This document shows positions 17,895-25,132 of a DNA stretch of 64,000 bases, one piece after another. The DNA is from Streptomyces sp. LHD-70 (GTDB taxonomy: Bacteria > Actinomycetota > Actinomycetes > Streptomycetales > Streptomycetaceae), in NCBI RefSeq assembly GCF_031157275.1, contig NZ_JAVIFW010000003.1:372001-436000 (forward strand), read 5' to 3'. How positions within the stretch are numbered: the first letter of the stretch is position 1; every line of letters begins with the position of its first letter. The notes beneath the pieces were generated by a model, which saw nothing but the letters and a program-made list of their open reading frames with translations, did not search any database and was not told where the DNA came from. Position numbers and translations under genes: made by a program.

Positions 17895-18566
17895 TCAGAG
17901 CCCCTGAACCGACGCCTCCACGAACCGCTCCCGGCCACCCGCGCCGCCCTCAAGCGGCTTCCAGTCTGCGGTGACGTGCCCCTGCGGGGCCTCGCCCTCC
18001 GCGGACTCGTGACGCCCGAGCACCCGGCGGATCCGCAGCTCCACGCGAGCGGCGGGGTCCGCGGTCTCCACGACGACCCGCGTGCCCTCCGCATCGTCCA
18101 CCGCGGACAGCGAAGCGATGCCCGTGCCGAGCGCCGCGGCCTCGAACCGCGCGACCACCGACCGGTCCGGTACGGCCGTTTCGCTCTGCGCCTGCGCCTG
18201 CGCACGCCCCGCGAGCAGCGCGAGCAACTCCGCGGCGCAGACCGGGTCGTGGGCCGCGTCGTACACCCAGCGCTTGCCGAGCACTCCGTGTTCGAGCGTG
18301 CCGACGAGACCGTCCTCGGCGCCGTCGAGCGGAGCGCCCCGGTAGGTGAGCGGCACGTGGTACGGGACGGGCGTCCCGCCGGAGGTGTCGGTGACCACCA
18401 TGAACTCGATGCCGACCTCACCCGCCGGGTCGTCGAGGCGGAAGCCGCCGGCCTTGCCGAGTGCGGGAGCCGTCCCCGTACCGGCGTACCAGGCGCGCGT
18501 CGGCAGCCAGTTGGTGAGGAGTTCGAGCTTGGTGGGCTTGACGGTGGTGTGGTGAATGACAGCCAT
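17895..18566 (-). CDS. Maltokinase N-terminal cap-like protein
   Basis: 223 residues. AVIHHTTVKPTKLELLTNWL followed by PTRAWYAGTG (residues 2-32) matches the N-terminal cap domain of actinobacterial maltokinases (the RWFAGKGR-like region), and GGTPVPYHVPLTYRGAPLDGAEDGL corresponds to the cap beta-sheet. No kinase phosphotransfer domain follows, so it is a free-standing cap-like protein, a recognised annotation in Streptomyces. ATG 18566 is chosen over an upstream in-frame start. It lies 23 bases downstream of the AlaRS-like gene on the same strand and may be co-expressed. Function unknown; kinase activity is not expected. Confidence 0.8.
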   Translation of the reverse strand: MAVIHHTTVKPTKLELLTNWLPTRAWYAGTGTAPALGKAGGFRLDDPAGEVGIEFMVVTDTSGGTPVPYHVPLTYRGAPLDGAEDGLVGTLEHGVLGKRWVYDAAHDPVCAAELLALLAGRAQAQAQSETAVPDRSVVARFEAAALGTGIASLSAVDDAEGTRVVVETADPAARVELRIRRVLGRHESAEGEAPQGHVTADWKPLEGGAGGRERFVEASVQGL

Positions 18567-18589
18567 GCCTGATGGATACCACCCGCACC

Positions 18590-19843
18590 TCACCGCGCGT
18601 CGAGCAGCCCTCCGTCCACGAGGTCACGCGGCAGCCCGTGCGTGTCGTGCAGATAGGCGTAGTCCTGTTCGGTGAGCGGGCCGTGGTACGCGCGGCGGGC
18701 GAGGACGCGTCGTCCGCGTTCCAGGAGCCGGCCGAACCGCTGTTCCTCGGCGCGCAGTTGGTCCCGTACGACGTCGCTGTCGGTGGACTGCCGGAAGTGG
18801 TGCAGGGTGTGCTCGACGAGTTCCACCGGCAGATCGCCGACCGTGTGCTCCGGGTCGTCGCGCCACAGCGTGGTGAGCAGCCTGCGCGTGAGGCGCCGCA
18901 GTACGTAGCCGCGCCCGGTGTTGGACGGACGGACGCCGTCGCCCAGCACGACCACGGCGGAGCGCAGATGGTCGCTGACCAGGCGCAGCGAGGGCCCGTC
19001 GAGGTCCCACAGCTGCGGTACGCGGGACATCCACGGCTCGAACAGGTCGGTCTCGTACACCGAAGTGCGCCCCTGCAACACCGTGACCAGGCGTTCCAGG
19101 CCCATGCCGGTGTCGACGGACGGGCGGTCCAGGGGTTCGAGGCGGCCGTCGGCGTGGCGGCGGTAGCGCATGCTGACGTGGTTCCACAGCTCGACCCAGC
19201 GGTCGTCGGTGGTCGGAGTGCCCTGGGGCGGATTGCCCTCGGGGTCGGTCCACACGAAGATCTCCGAGTCGGGTCCGCAGGGCCCCGTGGGGCCGTTGGA
19301 CCACCAGTTCTCGTCCCGCGTCCGCTCGACGGGGAGGCCCGACTCCCGCCAGATGTCCAGGGACCGGGTGTCGGGGCCGACCTGTTCGTCGCCGCCGAAG
19401 ACCGTGGCGTACATCCGCTCGACGGGGATGCCGAAGCCGTCGCGGAGCAGCTCGAAGCCCCAGCGCAGGCTCTGGCCGTGGTCGTAGTCGCCGAGCGACC
19501 AGGAGCCGAGCATCTCGAAGACGGTGAGGTGGGAGGAGTCGCCGACCTCGTCGAGGTCGGTGGTGCGCAGACAGCGCTGCACGTTGACGAGCCGGCGGCC
19601 GAGCGGATGCGGGCGCAGGCCCTCCAGGTAGGGCGTCAGCGGATGCATGCCGGAGGTCGTGAAGAGCACCGGGTCGCCGGGCGGGGGCAGCAGCGAACTG
19701 CCGGTCAGGGCACGGTGCCCGCGCTCCTCGAAGAACTCGACGAACGTACGCAGCGTGTGCTCGGTGCTCCTGCTCCCAGGGTTCTGGACGGGCTCGTTCT
19801 GGACGGGCTCGCTGTTCATGGCGCTGTTCATGGCGGTGTTCAT
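18590..19843 (-). CDS. Alanyl-tRNA synthetase-like protein, catalytic core only
   Basis: 417 residues against ~890 for a normal AlaRS. The class II core is intact: FTTSGMHPLTPYLEG (61-75), motif 2 region VNVQRCLRTTDLDEVGD with FEMLGSWSLGDY (86-120), NGPTGPCGPDSEI (183-195), motif 3 VDTGMGLERL (243-252), and the tRNA-recognition-domain segment GRGYVLRRLTRRLL (near 308). The editing, dimerisation and C-Ala domains are missing; the frame ends cleanly. The start ATG 19843 has AAAGG eight bases before it and begins a short repeated N-terminus (MNTAMNSAMNSEPVQNEPVQ). Such paralogues may charge a carrier protein or special tRNA, or act as a conditional AlaRS. A proofreading-free enzyme is inferred from the missing domain; activity is unproven. 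Confidence 0.88.
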   Translation of the reverse strand: MNTAMNSAMNSEPVQNEPVQNPGSRSTEHTLRTFVEFFEERGHRALTGSSLLPPPGDPVLFTTSGMHPLTPYLEGLRPHPLGRRLVNVQRCLRTTDLDEVGDSSHLTVFEMLGSWSLGDYDHGQSLRWGFELLRDGFGIPVERMYATVFGGDEQVGPDTRSLDIWRESGLPVERTRDENWWSNGPTGPCGPDSEIFVWTDPEGNPPQGTPTTDDRWVELWNHVSMRYRRHADGRLEPLDRPSVDTGMGLERLVTVLQGRTSVYETDLFEPWMSRVPQLWDLDGPSLRLVSDHLRSAVVVLGDGVRPSNTGRGYVLRRLTRRLLTTLWRDDPEHTVGDLPVELVEHTLHHFRQSTDSDVVRDQLRAEEQRFGRLLERGRRVLARRAYHGPLTEQDYAYLHDTHGLPRDLVDGGLLDAR

Positions 19844-19930
19844 GGCGGTGGCCTTTCGGTTCGGGGGACCGGAAAGGGGCCGCCATGGGCGCGGGCCGGG
19901 GAGAAGGGGTCGATCAGGTTCTGCGGCGCA

Positions 19931-19955
19931 CCGGCGATCCGTTTCCGGTCGCCGG
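19931..19955 (-). promoter_or_regulatory. Hairpin in the leader of the AlaRS-like gene
   Basis: On the minus strand CCGGCGACCG, loop GAAA, CGGATCGCCGG forms a stem of ten pairs with one bulge. It lies between the stop of the 22-codon leader frame and the AlaRS-like start; no U-tract follows. Attenuator function is hypothetical. Confidence 0.35.
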
Positions 19956-19969
19956 GGGAGAGGGTGAGG

Positions 19970-20038
19970 TCAGGCGGCGGCAACCGGCGAGCTGGTCGCT
20001 CGCGCGGTCGCGGTGCTGATGCGGACGCTGTTCCTCAT
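19970..20038 (-). CDS. Candidate leader peptide before the AlaRS-like gene
   Basis: A 22-codon frame, ATG at 20038 and TGA at 19970-19972, in the ~240-base gap between the GNAT gene and the AlaRS-like gene. Six of 22 residues are Ala and it ends in VAAA followed by stop, then the hairpin at 19931-19955. A run of Ala codons before an alanyl-tRNA synthetase homologue would suit attenuation by charged tRNA-Ala. The ribosome site is weak (GTGGACCGT) and Ala is abundant in all GC-rich frames, so this is speculative. Confidence 0.28.
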   Translation of the reverse strand: MRNSVRISTATARATSSPVAAA

Positions 20039-20079
20039 ACGGTCCACGGTAACAAGGCCCGCCGCGCCGCTCACCGGAA

Positions 20080-20616
20080 TTACGTGCCCGCTCCGGCGTC
20101 CCGGGGAGCACCCGCGCGGCTCTTGGTGTACTCGAGCTTGGCGGGCCCCTCGCCGCCCTCGATGCGGCCGCCGAGGACCCAACCGCAGGCCTCGTAGAAG
20201 GACTTGGCGCTGGTGTTCCCCGGGAAGGTCTCCAGACGGATGTCCGGGTACCGGGCCAGGAGCGTCTCCTCCGCGTGCCGCAGCAGCAGGCGCCCGAGCC
20301 CCCGCCGGTGGTGATCCGGGTCGATCATCATCAGGTCGACCGTGGGGCCGTCGAGGACGGAGAGGCCGATGATCCGGCCGTCCTCGGTGAGGCAGTGCAC
20401 GCCGCCCTGCTCCAGGTGGCTCTTCACGTGCGCGTCGGAAGCACCGCTGCCGATGAACCAGTCCACCGCCTCGTCACCCAGGAACCCTCGGTAACAGGTG
20501 TCGATCGTGCGACGCGCGAGCGCCTGGAGAGCACCGAGATCGGCCCCGGTGGCAGGGCGGACGGCGGGGCGGACGGCGGGGCGCTGGGGGCCCGCTCCGC
20601 TGGTCACCCCGGTCAC
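20080..20616 (-). CDS. GNAT-family N-acetyltransferase
   Basis: 178 residues. The acetyl-CoA site is visible as MMIDPDHHRRGLGRLLLRHAEE (near residue 96), the Q/RxxGxG/A motif A of GNAT enzymes, preceded by DLMMIDP beta-strand 4, and followed by NTSAKSFYEACGWVLGG (near 132), the motif B helix. The N-terminus has a duplicated RPAVRPAVRPATGAD segment encoded by short repeats. Its stop overlaps by four bases the start side of the adjacent hypothetical gene (20613), suggesting co-transcription with it. The acceptor substrate is unknown. Confidence 0.88.
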   Translation of the reverse strand: MTGVTSGAGPQRPAVRPAVRPATGADLGALQALARRTIDTCYRGFLGDEAVDWFIGSGASDAHVKSHLEQGGVHCLTEDGRIIGLSVLDGPTVDLMMIDPDHHRRGLGRLLLRHAEETLLARYPDIRLETFPGNTSAKSFYEACGWVLGGRIEGGEGPAKLEYTKSRAGAPRDAGAGT

Positions 20617-21824
20617 GGTGATTCGCCCTTCTTCCGTGAGGCGTCCCGGAAGCGCCCGAAGGCGTTGGTCAGGGTGGTCGTCAGCGTCGAGCCCTCGGGC
20701 CGCGGCATCGGCGCGGCGGACGGCCTCGACTGCTGTGCGGGCAGCGGCGCGGACTCGCCGCGTTCCGCCAGCGCGGCCTGGGCGAGCTCGGCCGCCTCCC
20801 GGTACAGATCACGGGATTTGGTCATCGCTTCGAGCGCGTCGGCGTACTTGGTGACCAGTTCGCGCGTGCGGGCCAGCTCCTCCTCGATCGTCAACAGGTG
20901 CCAGCGGCGGCGCAGTTGCTCCACGGCCTGCTCCGCGTCGGCGGGCAGCGGACGGGGCAAGGACGCGAACTCCGTGATCTTCTCGATGAGTTCGGTGGGC
21001 TCGGAGCCGTCCAGGAACACGCTGCGCACGGCGAAGCGGTCCGCGTCGTACCCCGGCGGGGGCGGCGACGGCGGCAGGACGACGGCGCCGCCGCGCGGGA
21101 CCCGGACGTCCAGGTCCTTCATGGCCCAGTTGACGATGTCGAACTGCTCGGGCGCCGCGCGGTGTTCGACCACGCGGTGGCGCAGGCTCGGCGGCAGAAA
21201 CGGGGTGAGGGGTTCGAGGCCGCGCGCGTCGGGCGTCATCGCCTCGTGCACGACGACGTGGATGTTCCAGCTGCTGCGCGTGCAGTTCTTGAGCAGGCGG
21301 CGCAGATCCTTGTCGTCGTCGGCGACGAGGCGGTGCGTGCTGCGCAGGCGCGGGCCCGGCACCACGTCGTGGTCCCAGGGCGTCAGGTCGCTGTCGGGCC
21401 AGAACACCGTGGCCGGCGAGAGCCAGTCCAGGTCCCAGGGCCGCTCCGCCTCGGCGGCGATGCCCCACGACACCGCAGCCCCCGCGGAGCCGCCGCGCCT
21501 GCGCCCCGGGGCGTCGTACGTCGTCAGCTGGGCGCGCACCGTGACGTCCTCGTCGACCCGCCAACGGGCCTCGAAGAGCCGGCGCGCGGTGGGGGCGGGG
21601 GCCGCGGCGTCGTCGTCGGACGCGAAGGGGTCGGGCAGGCCTGCCACGTCGCCGGGGGACGAGTCGTCGGGCGCGAGGTCGAGGAAGTCGTCGATCAGGC
21701 CGATCGACTTCAGCGCGATGAGGTTGCGCCGGACGTCCTTCTCGGGCTCGGGCCCGAGGTGGCGCCCGTGGCCCAGCCATGTCGTGTCGGGGGCGGCGGT
21801 CACGGATGAGCTCGTCTTAGGCAT
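20613..21824 (-). CDS. Conserved hypothetical protein with C-terminal coiled coil
   Basis: 403 residues, no signal peptide or transmembrane helix. A globular Trp-rich region (DLDWLSPATVFWPDSDLTPW; NIHVVVHEAMTPDARGLEPL) is followed near residue 290-360 by a charged helical segment (LRRRWHLLTIEEELARTREL, then YREAAELAQAALAERG) predicted as coiled coil, and a Ser/Pro-rich tail. The stop overlaps the start of the GNAT gene (ATG/TGA), indicating translational coupling. It starts about 310 bases from a divergently transcribed cupin gene. I do not recognise the family and propose no function. Confidence 0.75.
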   Translation of the reverse strand: MPKTSSSVTAAPDTTWLGHGRHLGPEPEKDVRRNLIALKSIGLIDDFLDLAPDDSSPGDVAGLPDPFASDDDAAAPAPTARRLFEARWRVDEDVTVRAQLTTYDAPGRRRGGSAGAAVSWGIAAEAERPWDLDWLSPATVFWPDSDLTPWDHDVVPGPRLRSTHRLVADDDKDLRRLLKNCTRSSWNIHVVVHEAMTPDARGLEPLTPFLPPSLRHRVVEHRAAPEQFDIVNWAMKDLDVRVPRGGAVVLPPSPPPPGYDADRFAVRSVFLDGSEPTELIEKITEFASLPRPLPADAEQAVEQLRRRWHLLTIEEELARTRELVTKYADALEAMTKSRDLYREAAELAQAALAERGESAPLPAQQSRPSAAPMPRPEGSTLTTTLTNAFGRFRDASRKKGESP

Positions 21825-21991
21825 GGAGTCGTTCTGTGGGTGGTCGCGTGGAGGCTCCAGTATGGGCCAGTCGCCCGGTCGGCGGTACGGGGAGGGGGAA
21901 CGACATGCGGTGATCGCATCCCCGTCTCACAGTGCGGGCAGATCGGTCCGCGCCGTCGAACCCGTCCCGCCCGTCCCCCATGTGCGCACCG

Positions 21992-22020
21992 TTGACCGTC
22001 GTACGTGTCCGGCCTAGGTT
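21992..22020 (+). promoter_or_regulatory. Promoter of the cupin gene with adjacent palindrome
   Basis: TTGACC (21992-21997) and TAGGTT (22015-22020) are spaced by 17 bases, a good vegetative-type promoter. AAGCGCTT, a perfect palindrome, lies at 22033-22040 near the expected transcription start, where a repressor could block initiation. The remainder of 21825-22136 shows nothing else. Confidence 0.6.
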
Positions 22021-22136
22021 CAAGGGGACGGAAAGCGCTTGCTGTCCGCTGGACAACGGCCCGTACCCCCGGAATTCCCTTGCCGGACTTCCCGTATCCC
22101 GGACTTTCCCGTACCCCCGGACCTTGAGGAGTGCCC

Positions 22137-22916
22137 GTGGCGACGACGTCCTCCGAACAGCGCGCGCCCGAAGAACCCGCAGGCCCCGCGGAAACCGCGG
22201 CCGAGGCGCCGGAATCCTTCACCGGACTCCCCGGTTCCGTGGCCGTCTCGCATCTCAGCGTCTACCACTGGCCCGCCGCCGACGGCCGTCGCGGCGGCAC
22301 CCCGCACATGCATCTGACCTGCAGCGAGGGGTACGTCGTGACGGCCGGCCGGGGTGCCGTGCAGACCCTGACCGCCTCCGGGTACGAGGAGACCCCGCTG
22401 GAGCCCGGCACCGTCGCCTGGTTCACGCCCGGCACCATCCACCGCCTGATCGAGGCGGACGGCCTGCGCATCGTCGTCCTGATGCAGAACAGCGGACTGC
22501 CCGAGGCCGGGGACGCCGTGCTCACGTTGCCCCCGGAGCATCTGGCCGACCCGGAGGCGTACGCGACGGCGACCGCGATCCCGCCGGGCGCACCGCGTGC
22601 CGAGCAGGCGCGGGCCGCGCGCGCCCGCCGGGACCTCGCCCTCGACGGGTACCGCCGGCTCCGCGACGCCCGCGACCCGCAGGCCCTCGCCGAGTTCCAC
22701 GCCGCGGCCGCCTCGCTCGTACGCCATCGGCTCGGTGACTGGCGGGAGCGCTGGGAGCGGGGCGCCGCGGCGGCCGCCGCGGCCACCGGGGAGCAGCTCG
22801 ACCGGCTCGCAACCGGTGACGTCTCGCATCTGGCCGACGCGGCCGTACGGTCCCGACGCCCCGCGGAGCAGGGCAAGTTCGGCATGTGCGGGTACCTGGA
22901 CGTGTACCGGTTCTGA
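22137..22916 (+). CDS. Cupin-domain protein
   Basis: 259 residues. The cupin barrel is near residues 40-125: TPHMHLTCSEGYVVTAGRGA carries metal-ligand His/Glu positions and PGTVAWFTPGTIHRLIEADG the second motif with its His. The C-terminal ~110 residues are Ala/Arg-rich helices. GTG 22137 is preferred over GTG 22131 because GAGGAG would touch the latter with no spacing. Cupins of this size may be sugar-nucleotide or small-molecule isomerases, dioxygenases or ligand sensors; the His-containing second motif suggests that a metal is bound. It precedes a P450-ferredoxin pair by 300 bases but co-transcription is not supported. Confidence 0.8.
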   Translation: MATTSSEQRAPEEPAGPAETAAEAPESFTGLPGSVAVSHLSVYHWPAADGRRGGTPHMHLTCSEGYVVTAGRGAVQTLTASGYEETPLEPGTVAWFTPGTIHRLIEADGLRIVVLMQNSGLPEAGDAVLTLPPEHLADPEAYATATAIPPGAPRAEQARAARARRDLALDGYRRLRDARDPQALAEFHAAAASLVRHRLGDWRERWERGAAAAAAATGEQLDRLATGDVSHLADAAVRSRRPAEQGKFGMCGYLDVYRF

Positions 22917-23216
22917 CGAGCGGGTGCGCGCGGCGGCCCGCCCGGACGCCTTCCGGCCCGCCCGTACCTGGCGCCTTTCAAGCCCTTGCTTACGGGGCGA
23001 TCAAGCCGACGGAATGCTCGTACGTATGCACGGAGCCGACCGTTCCGTGGGCCTGACCTGGTGTGGCGCGCCCGGCCCCGGGCGCAGGGGGCAGGGGGCG
23101 GCGGGAACCGGCCAACGCTGCCGCTCGGCCATCTGGCCGGTGCGAGCGTGGACCTCTTAGGTGCCTCGGGCATCCAATGGAGTCGGCAACAACGGCCGAA
23201 CGCTTGCGAGGTCAGC
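22917..23216. other. 300-base intergenic region without a recognised gene
   Basis: Between the cupin and P450 genes on the same strand. No convincing ORF, terminator or palindrome was found; it presumably holds the P450 promoter. Confidence 0.5.
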
Positions 23217-24425
23217 ATGACGGATGTGCGCACGACTCAGGCAGTCGCCTTCCCGCAGAACCGCACCTGCCCCTACCACCCGCCCCAGGCCTACCAACCC
23301 CTGTGCGACGCCCGGCCGTTGAGCCGCGTCACGCTGTACGACGGCCGCTCCATCTGGGCCGTCACCGGGCACGCCGTGGCGCGTGCGCTGCTCGCCGACG
23401 GCCGGCTCTCCAGCGACCGTCGCAACGCGGCCTTCCCCATGCCCACCGAGCGTCTCGCGCAGATCAAGTTCGACGACCGCCGCGTCGCCCTGCTCGGCGT
23501 CGACGATCCGCTGCACAACACCCAGCGCCGCATGCTGATCCCCAGCTTCTCGGTCAAGCGGATCGCGGCGCTGCGGCCGCGCATCCAGGAGACCGTCGAC
23601 CGGCTGCTCGACGCGATGGAGGAGCAGGGCCCGCCGGCCGAGCTGGTCGAGTCGTTCGCGCTGCCGGTTCCCTCGATGGTGATCTGCGCGCTCCTCGGCG
23701 TCCCGTACGCCGATCACGAGTTCTTCGAGGAGCAGTCCCGGAGGCTGCTGCGCGGGCCCAAGTCAGCCGATGTGGAGGAAGCGCGCGACCAACTCGACGC
23801 CTATTTCCTGCAGTTGATCGACGAGAAGCTGAAGCGCCCCGGCGAGGGCCTCCTCGACGACCTCGTCGCGCAGCAGCTCGCCACCGGCGCCGTGGACCGC
23901 GACGAACTGGTCGCGATGGCCACGATCCTGCTCATCGCCGGGCACGAGACCACCGCGAACATGATCTCCCTCGGTACGTTCACCCTGCTCCAGCACCCCG
24001 AACAGTTCGCGGCGCTGCGCGCGGACGACGGCCTGATGCCCGCGGCCGTCGAGGAGCTGCTGCGCTTCCTGTCCATCGCCGACGGCATGCTGCGCGTGGC
24101 CAAGGAGGACATCGACATCGACGGCGCCACGATCCGGACCGGCGACGGCGTCGTCTTCTCCACCTCGCTCATCAACCGCGACACGGAGGTCTACGGCGCG
24201 CCCGAGCAACTCGACTGGAACCGGGGCCCGTTGCACCACCTCGCGTTCGGCTTCGGCATCCACCAGTGCCTCGGGCAGAACCTGGCCCGCGCCGAGATGG
24301 AGATCGCCCTGCGCACCCTGTTCCGCCGCCTGCCCGGCCTGGCGCTCGCGGTGCCCGCCGAGGAGATCCCGTTCAAGCCGGGCGACACCCTTCAGGGCAT
24401 GCTCGAACTGCCCGTCACCTGGTAG
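23217..24425 (+). CDS. Cytochrome P450 (CYP105-like)
   Basis: 402 residues, the standard soluble bacterial P450 length. The oxygen-binding I helix LLIAGHETTANM (near residue 240), the ELLRF helix K motif EELLRF (near 279), and the haem loop FGFGIHQCLGQNLARAE with thiolate Cys near residue 351 are all present. It accepts electrons from a ferredoxin and inserts oxygen into a substrate. ATG 23217 has GAGG nine bases upstream. A 3Fe-4S ferredoxin gene follows after 14 bases, giving the usual CYP105-type pair; no ferredoxin reductase is adjacent. The substrate is unknown; CYP105 members act on xenobiotics and on natural products. Confidence 0.93.
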   Translation: MTDVRTTQAVAFPQNRTCPYHPPQAYQPLCDARPLSRVTLYDGRSIWAVTGHAVARALLADGRLSSDRRNAAFPMPTERLAQIKFDDRRVALLGVDDPLHNTQRRMLIPSFSVKRIAALRPRIQETVDRLLDAMEEQGPPAELVESFALPVPSMVICALLGVPYADHEFFEEQSRRLLRGPKSADVEEARDQLDAYFLQLIDEKLKRPGEGLLDDLVAQQLATGAVDRDELVAMATILLIAGHETTANMISLGTFTLLQHPEQFAALRADDGLMPAAVEELLRFLSIADGMLRVAKEDIDIDGATIRTGDGVVFSTSLINRDTEVYGAPEQLDWNRGPLHHLAFGFGIHQCLGQNLARAEMEIALRTLFRRLPGLALAVPAEEIPFKPGDTLQGMLELPVTW

Positions 24426-24439
24426 GAGTTGGCGCGACG

Positions 24440-24649
24440 ATGGACCATCAGATGCGGGTACAGGTCGACCGGGACCGGTGCATGGGCGCGGGCATGTGCG
24501 CCCTCACCGCACCCGGAGTCTTCACGCAGGACGACGACGGCCTCAGCGAGGTGCTGCCCGGCCGGGCGGACGGGGGAGGGGACCCGCTCGTACGGGAGGC
24601 TGTGCGGGCTTGTCCTGTGGGGGCTGTGCGGGTGGAGGAGGCGGGGTAG
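24440..24649 (+). CDS. 3Fe-4S ferredoxin, partner of the P450
   Basis: 69 residues. Cluster ligands: CMGAGMC (residues near 14-20, with the middle ligand position replaced so that a 3Fe-4S rather than 4Fe-4S cluster is expected) and ACPVGAV near residue 59. Acidic, as usual for P450 redox partners. ATG 24440 has GGAG eleven bases upstream, 14 bases after the P450 stop. It should pass single electrons from a reductase to the P450. Confidence 0.92.
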   Translation: MDHQMRVQVDRDRCMGAGMCALTAPGVFTQDDDGLSEVLPGRADGGGDPLVREAVRACPVGAVRVEEAG

Positions 24650-24674
24650 GTCTACTGGGCGCCCGCTCCTCAAT

Positions 24675-24704
24675 CTCCCCCAGCTACCGCTGGGAGGTGC
24701 CCCC
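24675..24704. repeat. Dispersed intergenic element, copy 1
   Basis: CTCCCCCAGC then a variable CCG-containing loop, then GGGAGGTGCCCCC. The same element is inside the MITE-like insertion at 34399-34429 and it forms a small hairpin (CCCAGC/GCTGGG). Confidence 0.7.
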
Positions 24705-24731
24705 GGAGGGGCTCAAACTGAGCCCCTCCGG
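24703..24731. terminator. Bidirectional terminator between ferredoxin and rbsD
   Basis: CCGGAGGGGCTCA (24703-24715) pairs exactly with TGAGCCCCTCCGG (24719-24731) around AAC, between the convergent ferredoxin and rbsD genes. Confidence 0.82.
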
Positions 24732-24742
24732 AGTAACCCGCC

Positions 24743-25132
24743 CTAGAAGAACACCCCGCACCGCAGCAACACGTTCGCGTACGGCCGAGCCTCACCCGTG
24801 CGCACGACAAGGCGTGCCCCGGACGTCAACCGCTTCAACTCCTCGTGCGGTACGTGCCGCAGCTCAGGCACCCGCTCCGCGAGCAACCCCGCCGCCTCGG
24901 GATTGGCGTCACCGACCTCGACCGCCGCCACCCCGCCCTCGATCACCAGCTCATCGAGGAGCCCGTCGAGGACCTCCGCGAAGGACGGCACGCCGGCGCG
25001 GAAGGACAGGTCGACCACGCGCGGGCCGTCGGGTATCGGCATGCCCGCGTCGCACACGAGGACACCGTCGCCGTGGCCCAACTCGGCCAGGGCGCCCGCC
25101 AGTTGACGGTTCAGGATGCCGGAGCGCTTCAC
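24743..25132 (-). CDS. rbsD: D-ribose pyranase
   Basis: 129 residues, normal length. KRSGILNRQLAGALAELGHGD (residues 2-22) with catalytic His20-equivalent in GHGD, and AGMPIPDGPRVVDLS follow the RbsD family closely, as does the C-terminal TGEARPYANVLLRCGVFF. It interconverts beta-pyranose and beta-furanose forms of ribose after import. GTG 25132 overlaps the stop of the upstream transporter gene (GTGA), so it is the last gene of the rbs operon. No ribokinase gene follows; it must be supplied elsewhere. Confidence 0.93.
   Translation of the reverse strand: MKRSGILNRQLAGALAELGHGDGVLVCDAGMPIPDGPRVVDLSFRAGVPSFAEVLDGLLDELVIEGGVAAVEVGDANPEAAGLLAERVPELRHVPHEELKRLTSGARLVVRTGEARPYANVLLRCGVFF

Noticed and set aside
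24422..24649. Whether the ferredoxin could be a separate P450-independent gene
   Set aside because: It starts 14 bases after the P450 stop and its acidic 3Fe-4S type is the usual P450 partner.
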